From an uncultured Paraprevotella sp. (GTDB lineage: Bacteria > Bacteroidota > Bacteroidia > Bacteroidales > Bacteroidaceae), in the NCBI GenBank assembly GCA_900766785.1, contig CAAFWT010000201.1, positions 1-20,624 on the forward strand: a stretch of 20,624 nt of DNA, read 5' to 3'. The notes below the pieces were generated by a model that saw nothing but the letters and a program-made list of their open reading frames with translations, was not told where the DNA came from and ran no database searches. The position numbers and the translations under genes are program-made. Below are positions 1 to 6,013 of this stretch, piece after piece. How positions within the stretch are numbered: position 1 is the first letter of the stretch; every line of letters starts with the position of its first letter.

Positions 1-74
1 ATGCCCCACGCACGCGTAACAATTAAATTGGTTCGAGCAAACGGATTGGCTGCGAATTTGAGGATATCGAGCAG

Positions 75-101
75 TTCCCGCGCGCATCGGCATCGCGGGA
101 A
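75..101. repeat. GC-rich inverted repeat (hairpin)
   Basis: TTCCCGCG (75-82) and CGCGGGAA (94-101) are perfect inverted repeats separated by 11 bases. Neither side is followed by a T tract, so it is not a standard intrinsic terminator. The GC-rich arms stand out from the surrounding sequence. Function unknown. Confidence 0.6.
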
Positions 102-125
102 ACCAAAACACATCATCATCATGAC

Positions 126-255
126 GGAGGACCTGGAAGAGGGAAACTCACACTTCGGTTACTGGGAGGGAGGAAGAGCATTGCACATTGCAAATACCTT
201 GACTTTACCTTTTTACCTTTTACCTTTTGAGGGAGGATGGAGGACCTGGAAGAGG
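126..255. repeat. Pair of 17-bp direct repeats
   Basis: GGAGGACCTGGAAGAGG occurs at 126-142 and again at 239-255, 113 bases apart and identical. Flanking bases differ. Read on the minus strand both copies can encode LFQVL, so they could be duplicated ends of a decayed gene. That reading is only a guess. Confidence 0.6.
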
Positions 256-409
256 TTCATCTGAACTGAGGGTGAAAACCCTGCTGACGGTTTCCCTGCC
301 GACTTTTCCTTGGGGCAGAATGACTTGTAGAATTTCAATGTATTAAACCACATCTTTGTACGCATACGGAGAATGGTTTGTTTCCGATATGCAATGCAAA
401 GTTCTGTAG

Positions 410-554
410 GACTCAACTGCTCAAAGACTTTTTTCAGTCACGCGTTGAGTCAGCGCCTCATGCACATATGCATCATGGTGATTATCAGCAGTTTGACACC
501 TAAAAACTTTTTTGATTTTTTTTATTCTCCCTGACTCAGTCATTCTGTGAGTCA
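410..554. repeat. Repeated TGAGTCA / CAGTCA words
   Basis: CAGTCA, five variable bases, then TGAGTCA occurs at 435-452 and again at 537-554, about 102 bases apart. TGACTCA at 532-538 forms an inverted pair with the second TGAGTCA. GACTCAAC (410-417) is an 8-base inverted match to GTTGAGTC (444-451). The second set sits at the left edge of the broken coding tail that follows. Confidence 0.5.
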
Positions 555-707
555 AGCACGTACCAATATTTCCAAATAGGAGGCGACCAGCAGGAAGTCG
601 CAGAAAGGCACGCCAAAGAACTGGAAGATGCCAAGCATCTGGGAGCAGAAGAGGAACAACAGAAATTCACCAATATGAGTTGGCTGGAGCGTATTCAGAA
701 GAAGTGA
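549..707 (+). pseudogene. 3' tail of an unrecognised, 5'-truncated gene
   Basis: The plus-strand frame ending at TGA 705-707 reads like real coding sequence for its last 48 or so residues: charged, glutamine- and glutamate-rich, probably helical (AERHAKELEDAKHLGAEEE), ending MSWLERIQKK. The frame is open back only to a stop at 513-515. There is no ATG in that stretch, and the reading becomes T-rich and unlike protein before about 549. I take it as the C-terminus of a gene whose front was lost by a rearrangement near the TGAGTCA repeat. I do not recognise the family; a mobile-element protein is one possibility. The minus-strand frame over the same bases is probably its shadow. Confidence 0.45.
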
Positions 708-728
708 TTCTCCAAAATCTATTGTAAC

Positions 729-776
729 AAAAATTCCGCATAACCTTGTAGAATCCACTACAGTGTTATGCGGAAT
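729..776 (-). terminator. Strong intrinsic terminator of the DUF2975/XRE operon
   Basis: ATTCCGCATAAC (733-744) and GTTATGCGGAAT (765-776) are perfect 12-base inverted repeats. Inside them, TGTAG (747-751) pairs with CTACA (758-762), leaving a six-base loop. On the minus strand the stem runs straight into TTTTTGTTACAA, the T tract expected of a rho-independent terminator. It lies 47 bases after the stop of the XRE gene, as expected for the end of that operon. Confidence 0.75.
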
Positions 777-822
777 ATATGATTATAAATATATCAGGGA
801 TTTCAGATTTTATATTTCCCTT

Positions 823-1029
823 TTATTGTTCTCTATACTCAAGGACATCCCCTGGCTGACAGTCAAGAGCTTTGCAGATAGCTTCCAAGGTAGAGAAGCG
901 AATCGCTTTGGCCTTACCCGTTTTAAGAACTGAGAGGTTGGCCGGGGTAATACCAATCTTCTCGGCTAGTTCCTGTGATGACATCTTACGCTTAGCCATC
1001 ATCACATCTACGTTTACTATGATACTCAT
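823..1029 (-). CDS. Small XRE/Cro-C1-type transcriptional regulator
   Basis: A 68-residue protein made almost wholly of one helix-turn-helix domain. It shows the usual pattern of a basic N-terminal helix (MMAKRKM), ELAEKIGITPANLSVLKTGK as the helix-turn-helix, and STLEAICKALDCQPGDVLEY as the closing helices. This is the short one-domain XRE type often found beside DUF2975 membrane proteins in Firmicutes and Bacteroidetes. It is the last gene of a leftward operon, 12 bases after the stop of the preceding short ORF. It probably binds DNA as a dimer and may control its own operon; no operator is evident. There is no sign of a toxin partner, so I do not call it an antitoxin. Confidence 0.88.
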   Translation of the reverse strand: MSIIVNVDVMMAKRKMSSQELAEKIGITPANLSVLKTGKAKAIRFSTLEAICKALDCQPGDVLEYREQ

Positions 1030-1041
1030 AAGTACTGGCTA

Positions 1042-1191
1042 TTAGATGGTCAACTCCTGCACTTCCTTCAGTTCCTTGCCCATGAGGATAAACTGCGAAA
1101 TGATCATCAGAGCCAGGCCTGTGAAAATAAGCATCGGATTGGATTCATTCATAGACTCTATGTTATAATAAGCAATCTTCACTTGCGACAT
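1042..1191 (-). CDS. 49-residue membrane peptide resembling a DUF2975 C-terminus
   Basis: ATG at 1191 down to TAA at 1042 encodes 49 residues with one hydrophobic segment at about residues 20-37 and a C-terminal tail GKELKEVQELTI. That tail (transmembrane helix, charged stretch, then LTI) matches in style the end of the upstream DUF2975 protein (NIERENSLTV). The frame differs from both neighbours. It starts 22 bases after the DUF2975 stop and ends 12 bases before the XRE start, so it fits the operon tightly. It is either a genuine one-helix small protein or the remnant of a second DUF2975 gene that lost its first three helices. The reading stays open upstream of the ATG, back into the DUF2975 coding region. 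Confidence 0.6.
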   Translation of the reverse strand: MSQVKIAYYNIESMNESNPMLIFTGLALMIISQFILMGKELKEVQELTI

Positions 1192-1213
1192 CACTGTTTC
1201 AGTCACTTTGTAG

Positions 1214-1654
1214 TTATACGGTAAGTGAGTTTTCCCTCTCGATATTTGCCCCTACCCAATAGAGAATGCTAATGAGGAGCATCAGGATAGGCATACTCAG
1301 TGCTGGCAAGATACCGGCAATGAGGTGAGCCTTAATGTAGAAGGCGGTGATTAGCACTATGGAGACAGAACTAAGGATGAGGAACAGTATGCCCAACTGT
1401 CTGTCAAAAAGGAAGCCGCGACGCAGTACGACCAGTGTTCGCAGCACGAAAAATAGCCCAGCACCGGTGATGACGATGTTCGTAAAGCCATTGAAAGTTC
1501 CAATGGGTTGAATGTCACTTGACACCGTGTCACTCTCAATTGCAGCGAAGAATGCTTTAAAGTGCATGATGGAAATTGCGAAATCAACTGCCAGTACGAG
1601 GGCTGCTACGACGAATACCCAGTAGGTAATCTTGATTAATTTTACGCTTTTCAT
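1214..1654 (-). CDS. DUF2975 family membrane protein
   Basis: A 146-residue integral membrane protein with four predicted helices at about residues 8-30, 55-72, 86-106 and 113-134. Short loops carry a RRGFLFDRQ segment between helices 2 and 3. Length, four-helix layout, the basic GF-F motif and the ENSLT ending fit the DUF2975 family, whose function is unknown. It is the first gene of the leftward operon, about 30 bases downstream of a clear Bacteroidetes promoter. Its partner is the XRE regulator, an arrangement seen repeatedly in this family. The natural inference is a membrane protein and regulator pair, but what they sense or do is not known. Confidence 0.8.
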   Translation of the reverse strand: MKSVKLIKITYWVFVVAALVLAVDFAISIMHFKAFFAAIESDTVSSDIQPIGTFNGFTNIVITGAGLFFVLRTLVVLRRGFLFDRQLGILFLILSSVSIVLITAFYIKAHLIAGILPALSMPILMLLISILYWVGANIERENSLTV

Positions 1655-1690
1655 AATTTATTTATTGTTTAACGGCAAATAATTTCGGTG

Positions 1691-1722
1691 CAAAGGTAAT
1701 TTCAAATATCTAAACCACCAAA
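1691..1722 (-). promoter_or_regulatory. Bacteroidetes-type promoter of the DUF2975 operon
   Basis: On the minus strand TTTG (1719-1722) is followed after exactly 20 bases by TACCTTTG (1691-1698). These match the Bacteroidetes -33 (TTTG) and -7 (TAnnTTTG) elements with standard spacing. Transcription should begin near 1684, giving a leader of about 30 bases before the ATG at 1654. Confidence 0.8.
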
Positions 1723-2107
1723 TAAAACATAAAGAAATTATCGAAAAACAATATATTTTATTCAAATTACGTGAATAATTAGCTTTATGAGCCTATTTTT
1801 TGAGAGAATCTTACTCCCTCATGCCAATGATACTAATAATACTTTCAGGACAGCAAGGCACTTTGTTATATCTAGTCCTCCAGGAAGTTAATCACCTGCC
1901 AGCCGAGTGCATATCGTAAGAATCTCACATTCACCTTTTCGGCTTATATCCATTAGCATTCTGCGCCCCTTTTTGGGATTACAAATAGTATATACATGCT
2001 CGCTTCAAATCCTGGTTTAGTACAAAAGTGACCATTTGCCACCATTATGAAGTAATTTGTGTACTATTTCTTCCCTTTTGATAGTTTTTTCTTTATTTTA
2101 CTTCCAA
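1723..2107. other. Intergenic stretch without recognisable genes
   Basis: AT-rich at both ends with a more balanced middle (about 1800-2000). I see no gene I can support on either strand; a minus-strand reading around 1865-1960 is briefly protein-like but is broken by stops. It may be decayed coding DNA. Only the divergent promoters at its two edges are clear. Confidence 0.45.
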
Positions 2108-2111
2108 TTTG

Positions 2112-2142
2112 CTTGTAATTCATTTATTATTTTTTAACTTTG
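2112..2142 (+). promoter_or_regulatory. Bacteroidetes-type promoter of the putA leader
   Basis: TAACTTTG (2135-2142) matches the TAnnTTTG -7 consensus. CTTG (2112-2115) lies 19 bases upstream, a good distance for the -33 element; a second TTTG at 2108-2111 is 23 bases away. Transcription should start near 2149, leaving a leader of about 200 bases before putA. Confidence 0.7.
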
Positions 2143-2172
2143 CAGCATGATTTACACTTAAAATCGAGAGTT

Positions 2173-2271
2173 ATGAAAAGAATGTATTTTGACATGTATT
2201 CCAGACAAGCCCTTTCGGAGCTTCATCGCTACAGGGCCGTCATGTTCAGCCCCACTCTGTCCTTCTGCTGA
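2173..2271 (+). CDS. 32-codon putative leader peptide of putA
   Basis: ATG 2173 to TGA 2269-2271 encodes 32 residues, starting MKRMYFDMYS and ending FSPTLSFC. It begins about 24 bases after the predicted transcription start and ends 81 bases before putA, the place expected for a regulatory upstream ORF. It has only one proline codon, so it is not a classic proline-counting attenuator; several aromatic residues and a terminal FC are notable. Its stop codon lies within the 5' arm of a hairpin (2268-2305), so terminating ribosomes would interfere with that fold. It matches no protein I can name. Coding status is inferred from position, start context and the overlapping structure. Confidence 0.5.
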   Translation: MKRMYFDMYSRQALSELHRYRAVMFSPTLSFC

Positions 2272-2305
2272 CTCTTGACCGAAGCAAATGCGGCATAAGA
2301 GTCAG
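2268..2305 (+). promoter_or_regulatory. Hairpin over the leader stop codon, upstream of putA
   Basis: CTGACTCTT (2268-2276) pairs perfectly with AAGAGTCAG (2297-2305). A G-T pair extends the stem inward, and CCG/CGG (2279-2281 with 2291-2293) adds a short inner stem. It contains the leader TGA at 2269-2271. There is no T tract after it, so it is not a simple terminator. A role as an attenuator, pausing site or Rho-linked switch is inference. Confidence 0.55.
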
Positions 2306-2352
2306 TTGTGAGTTTTACTAATAAATGAAGAACAGACTAAAAAAGCCACATT

Positions 2353-5300
2353 ATGAATAAGCCAACAATCAAAGAAGTAGAAGATTGGGTGATGACCCTC
2401 TACAACACTTGTGAGGAGACCATTACCGATGCTGAACGCAAAGAACAGCACAAGTATGCCACCATGGTACAACGCCCTCAGGACAAGAAATTCCTGGTGA
2501 AGATGCTTGACGAATCGTCGCAGATCAGGGACGACAAGAAACTGGCCAAGCGCATCAAGGTACTCATAGACGAGTATGGAATTCCCAAGTTCCTGAACAA
2601 GCGTGACACGTTTCTCTTCAAGATGTACCAGTCATTTGGGCATTATTTCTACCCCATCGCCATCCCCATCATCAAGAAGAGACTCAGGATGGACACCTCC
2701 AGGGTGATTATCGATGCTGCACGCCCTCACCTGACCAAGCATCTGGCCACACGATTCGACCAGAAGATAGGTCAGAACGTGAATCTGCTGGGCGAGGTGG
2801 TGCTGGGCGACGAGGAGGCCGACAAGCGCTATTACAGCTATCTGGAAGCCCTCAAGGAACCAGACATCAACTACATCTCTGTGAAGATCTCGGGTATCTA
2901 TGCCCAGACGCATGCCTTGAACTACGAGGAGTCGTTCCCCGAACTGGTGCGCCGCATGTCGGAACTCTATCAGGCTGCCATCGACAATCCCTACGTGGAT
3001 GAGAACGGAAAGACACGTGCCAAGTTTATCAACCTGGATATGGAGGAGTACAAGGACGCTCACCTGACCATGCGCCTCTTCAAGGAAGTGCTCTCCAAAC
3101 CTGAGTTCCTGCATTATTCCGCAGGTATCGTGGTGCAGGCTTACCTGCCCGATGCATGGGGATTCCAGACCGAGCTGCTGGAGTTTGCCAAAGAGCGCTG
3201 CAGCCGAGGAGGTGCACCCATCAAGATGCGTATCGTGAAGGGATGTAACCTGGACATGGAGACGGTGGTGGCATCGCTGCGCGGATGGGAGAACCCCGTA
3301 CGTCCCAACAAGACGGAGGTGGATGCCAACTATCTGCACATCATAGAGCGCGGCCTGCTGCCCCAGAACTCTCAGTATCTGCACATAGGCATGGCCTCAC
3401 ACAATCTCTACACCATATCCTATGCTTATCTGCTCACCAAGATGTACGGCACGCCCAAGGACACCTTCTGCTTCGAAATGCTGGAGGGTATGGCCGACCA
3501 GGTATGGAGAGCACAATCCAAGCTGGGCAACCACGTGATCCTGTACACGCCCGTGGTGAAGGACGAGCACTTCCTCAATGCCGTCTCCTATCTGGTACGA
3601 CGCATGGATGAGAACACAGCTCCCGACAACTTCCTCACACACTCCTTCAACCTGAAGCCCAACACCGAAGCGTGGAACTTCCTGAAGAAGCAGTTCGAGG
3701 ATGCCTATGCCATCAAGGATTCCATACCTCACACTCCTCATCGCACCCAGAACAGGCTGGAGCCCTACAAGCCCGTTCCACCCATGGATGAGATGAAGAA
3801 CGAGCCCGACACGGACTTCGACCGCGAGTGCAACCAGGAATGGCAGAGACAGATATTCGCCAAGTGGAAGAAGAGCAAGGACCATAAGCCCTATGTCATT
3901 CCCACTCAGATAGGCGACAAGACGGTGGAGAACGAAAGTCGGGCCAAATATTATGACCGCTGCCAGAATGACGAGGTGGAAGTATGCGAGATGTCAAAAG
4001 CCAACGCCAGCCAGGTGGACGAAATCGTCAAGATAGCTGCCGCTGACCCCAAGGGATGGAGAAACACCACCATCGAGGAGCGTCACAAGATCATGTACGA
4101 TGCTGCCAACCGCCTGGGCGAGATGCGCGGCGACCTGATAGGATGCATGTGTGCCATCACCGGCAAGACGGTGGTAGAGGGCGACGTGGAGGTATCGGAA
4201 GGTATCGACTATGCCCGATTCTACACACCCTCGATGAAGAAGTTCTATCAGCTCAGCGATGTGGACATCAAGGCCAAGGGCACCATACTGGTGATCTCTC
4301 CCTGGAACTTCCCCTGCGCCATCCCATGCGGAGGAGTGGTTGCTGCCCTGGCTTCGGGCAACACCTGTATCCTGAAACCCGCCACCGTGGCTGCTCCCGT
4401 GGCATGGCTCTTTGCCAAAGCATTCTGGGACGCAGGCGTACCCAAGGAAGCGCTGCAGGTGGTCATCACCGAGCATGATGCGCTCACACGCCTCACCACG
4501 GCTCCTGAAATCAGCCATATCATCCTCACTGGAGGAACGGACACGGCACAGGCCATCACAAAGGCCAATCCCACCACACCGCTGTCGGCAGAGACGGGTG
4601 GCAAGAATGTGATGATCATCACCGCATCGGCCGACCGCGACCATGCCATCATGAATGCCTGTGCATCAGCCTTTGGTAATGCAGGACAGAAGTGCTCGGC
4701 ATGCTCTCTGCTGCTGGTGGAGCGCTCGGTGTACGAGTCGGAAGAGTTCAGAATCAAGCTCAAGGACTGCGCCACATCCATGAAGGTGGGCAGCGTATGG
4801 AACGCCGGCAACATAGTGGGTCCCATGATCACCAACCGCAACGAGAAGTTGCTCAAGGCCCTGCAGACCCTGGAGCCCGGAGAGTCCTGGCTCGTGGCAC
4901 CCCGATTCGTGGACGAGAAGAAATACATCCTGGCCCCCACCGTGAAGATGGGTGTTCGCCCCAAGAACTATTCCTTCCGCACGGAGCTCTTTGGTCCCAT
5001 GCTCTCAGTATGCCCCTTCGACACGCTTCAGGAAGCTATTGACCTGGTCAATGGTCTCGACTATGGTCTGACCTCAGGAATCCAGTCGCTCGACGAGGCT
5101 GAGCGTGCCCTGTGGAAAGACTCCATCCAGGCAGGCAACCTGTATATCAACCGTGGCATCACGGGTGCCATCGTCAACAGGCAGCCCTTCGGAGGTATGA
5201 AGCTGTCGGCCTTTGGCGGAGGCATCAAGGCAGGAGGTCCCAACTATTGTGCACAGTTCACTTACATCACGGACAAGGCAGGCTCCACCACCGACTATGC

Positions 5301-5796
5301 CAAGAGCTACGCCGAGGCATGGGAGCAGGAATTCCGTCATCCACGCGACTGGAACCGTTGCCGCGGAGAGCAGAATGTGTTCCGCTATCTGCCCGTCAAG
5401 GGTGGCATGTGCCTGCGCCTCTTCAAGGGCGACAGCGACGAGCAGGCACGCATGGTGGCCCTGGCAGCCAAGACCGCAGGTACGCCTCTGACCATCAGCT
5501 TCGACACGGATGACGACAGGACTGCCGCACTGGCATCCACAGGTGCAAGCCTCCGCAAGGAGACCCTGGCCGACTTCCTGAAGTCCCTGCCCACCTACGA
5601 GCGCATCCGCACCTGCTCGGCCCAGTTGCCACGCGAGATGTATGAGCGTGCTGCAGAATGTGACAAGTATATAGCCACGGCCGCTCCCGTGAAGAACGGT
5701 CGTGTGGAGCTCATCCATTATATCAAGGAGCAGAGTATCTCATTTGAGTACCACCGCTACGGAAGCGGTCAGGACCAGACTCCCGAGATAGAATGA
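2353..5796 (+). CDS. putA: Bifunctional proline dehydrogenase / L-glutamate gamma-semialdehyde dehydrogenase
   Basis: A 1147-residue fusion enzyme that oxidises L-proline to pyrroline-5-carboxylate (FAD) and then to glutamate (NAD+). The proline dehydrogenase barrel spans about residues 100-460, with SVKIS at 176-180, RIVKG at 293-297 (Lys296) and YLVRR at 413-417 (Arg416 and Arg417, the usual proline-binding pair). The aldehyde dehydrogenase part spans about 550-1010, with PWNFP at 650-654, LTGGTDTA, catalytic-region Glu747 (ETGG) and nucleophile Cys781 (NAGQKCSA), and FGP near 890. About 120 further residues end in YIKEQSISFEYHRYG, resembling the C-terminal domain and motif of longer PutA types. 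No ribbon-helix-helix domain is present, so it should not act as its own DNA-binding repressor. The start follows the leader and hairpin. Confidence 0.95.
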   Translation: MNKPTIKEVEDWVMTLYNTCEETITDAERKEQHKYATMVQRPQDKKFLVKMLDESSQIRDDKKLAKRIKVLIDEYGIPKFLNKRDTFLFKMYQSFGHYFYPIAIPIIKKRLRMDTSRVIIDAARPHLTKHLATRFDQKIGQNVNLLGEVVLGDEEADKRYYSYLEALKEPDINYISVKISGIYAQTHALNYEESFPELVRRMSELYQAAIDNPYVDENGKTRAKFINLDMEEYKDAHLTMRLFKEVLSKPEFLHYSAGIVVQAYLPDAWGFQTELLEFAKERCSRGGAPIKMRIVKGCNLDMETVVASLRGWENPVRPNKTEVDANYLHIIERGLLPQNSQYLHIGMASHNLYTISYAYLLTKMYGTPKDTFCFEMLEGMADQVWRAQSKLGNHVILYTPVVKDEHFLNAVSYLVRRMDENTAPDNFLTHSFNLKPNTEAWNFLKKQFEDAYAIKDSIPHTPHRTQNRLEPYKPVPPMDEMKNEPDTDFDRECNQEWQRQIFAKWKKSKDHKPYVIPTQIGDKTVENESRAKYYDRCQNDEVEVCEMSKANASQVDEIVKIAAADPKGWRNTTIEERHKIMYDAANRLGEMRGDLIGCMCAITGKTVVEGDVEVSEGIDYARFYTPSMKKFYQLSDVDIKAKGTILVISPWNFPCAIPCGGVVAALASGNTCILKPATVAAPVAWLFAKAFWDAGVPKEALQVVITEHDALTRLTTAPEISHIILTGGTDTAQAITKANPTTPLSAETGGKNVMIITASADRDHAIMNACASAFGNAGQKCSACSLLLVERSVYESEEFRIKLKDCATSMKVGSVWNAGNIVGPMITNRNEKLLKALQTLEPGESWLVAPRFVDEKKYILAPTVKMGVRPKNYSFRTELFGPMLSVCPFDTLQEAIDLVNGLDYGLTSGIQSLDEAERALWKDSIQAGNLYINRGITGAIVNRQPFGGMKLSAFGGGIKAGGPNYCAQFTYITDKAGSTTDYAKSYAEAWEQEFRHPRDWNRCRGEQNVFRYLPVKGGMCLRLFKGDSDEQARMVALAAKTAGTPLTISFDTDDDRTAALASTGASLRKETLADFLKSLPTYERIRTCSAQLPREMYERAAECDKYIATAAPVKNGRVELIHYIKEQSISFEYHRYGSGQDQTPEIE

Positions 5797-5805
5797 CACT
5801 CCCAT

Positions 5806-5841
5806 CCGTCTCCCGCCCTACATGACAAGGACGGGAGGCGG
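5806..5841 (+). terminator. Hairpin 9 bases after putA, possible terminator
   Basis: CCGTCTCCCG (5806-5815) pairs with CGGGAGGCGG (5832-5841), ten pairs with one G-T, around a 16-base loop. It follows the putA stop closely, as a terminator would, but the T-rich stretch comes only some 30 bases later. Partial termination or mRNA stabilisation is as likely as full termination. Confidence 0.45.
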
Positions 5842-5951
5842 CCACTGGGAAAAGCGATATATCAGGGCTATTTTCTAACCTAAACGAAAGCCGGAATCAG
5901 GGGTTCCTCTCTCTCTCTGAAGGAGATACCCACACCTATTATTAAGGTTTT

Positions 5952-5980
5952 CTGAGCCAAACACGACGCCCTGGGCTCAG
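5952..5980 (+). promoter_or_regulatory. Hairpin in the leader of the SusC-like gene
   Basis: CTGAGCC (5952-5958) and GGCTCAG (5974-5980) are perfect 7-base inverted repeats with a 15-base loop, 33 bases before the SusC start. The whole gap 5797-6013 has no TTTG, so no standard Bacteroidetes promoter is visible for SusC. The transcript may come from putA or from a non-standard promoter. Confidence 0.4.
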
Positions 5981-6013
5981 GATGGAGGAGAAACGGCTTA
6001 TTAATATCAGGAA

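Larger units (their letters stand above)
1..548. other. Gene-poor, eroded intergenic zone
   Basis: I see no convincing gene here. Open frames exist on both strands (for example 1-264 plus and 213-416 minus), but they match no family I know. What it does hold is a GC-rich hairpin (75-101), a 17-base direct repeat (126-142 and 239-255), a run of TTTTACC-like units around 204-228, and repeated TGAGTCA/TGACTCA words (446-554). The mixture of short repeats and non-coding sequence suggests old insertions and deletions next to a truncated gene. Confidence 0.5.

Noticed and set aside
1..264. 87-codon plus-strand ORF at the left edge
   Set aside because: No family match, low-complexity composition, and it contains a hairpin and repeats; non-coding is more likely.
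552..758. 68-codon hydrophobic minus-strand ORF
   Set aside because: It reads through the terminator hairpin and is antisense to the more protein-like plus-strand tail.
733..776. Terminal inverted repeat of an insertion sequence
   Set aside because: The arms are only 20 bases apart and followed by a T tract at the end of an operon, so a terminator explains it better; no transposase gene is identifiable.
823..1654. Toxin-antitoxin pair
   Set aside because: The XRE protein is antitoxin-sized, but the partner is a four-helix DUF2975 protein with no known toxin relation.
2173..2271. Classic proline-codon attenuator
   Set aside because: The leader has a single proline codon, so codon-starvation control by proline is not supported.
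2632..5718. Several minus-strand ORFs of 160-250 codons
   Set aside because: All lie opposite putA, whose motifs run unbroken through both enzyme domains.
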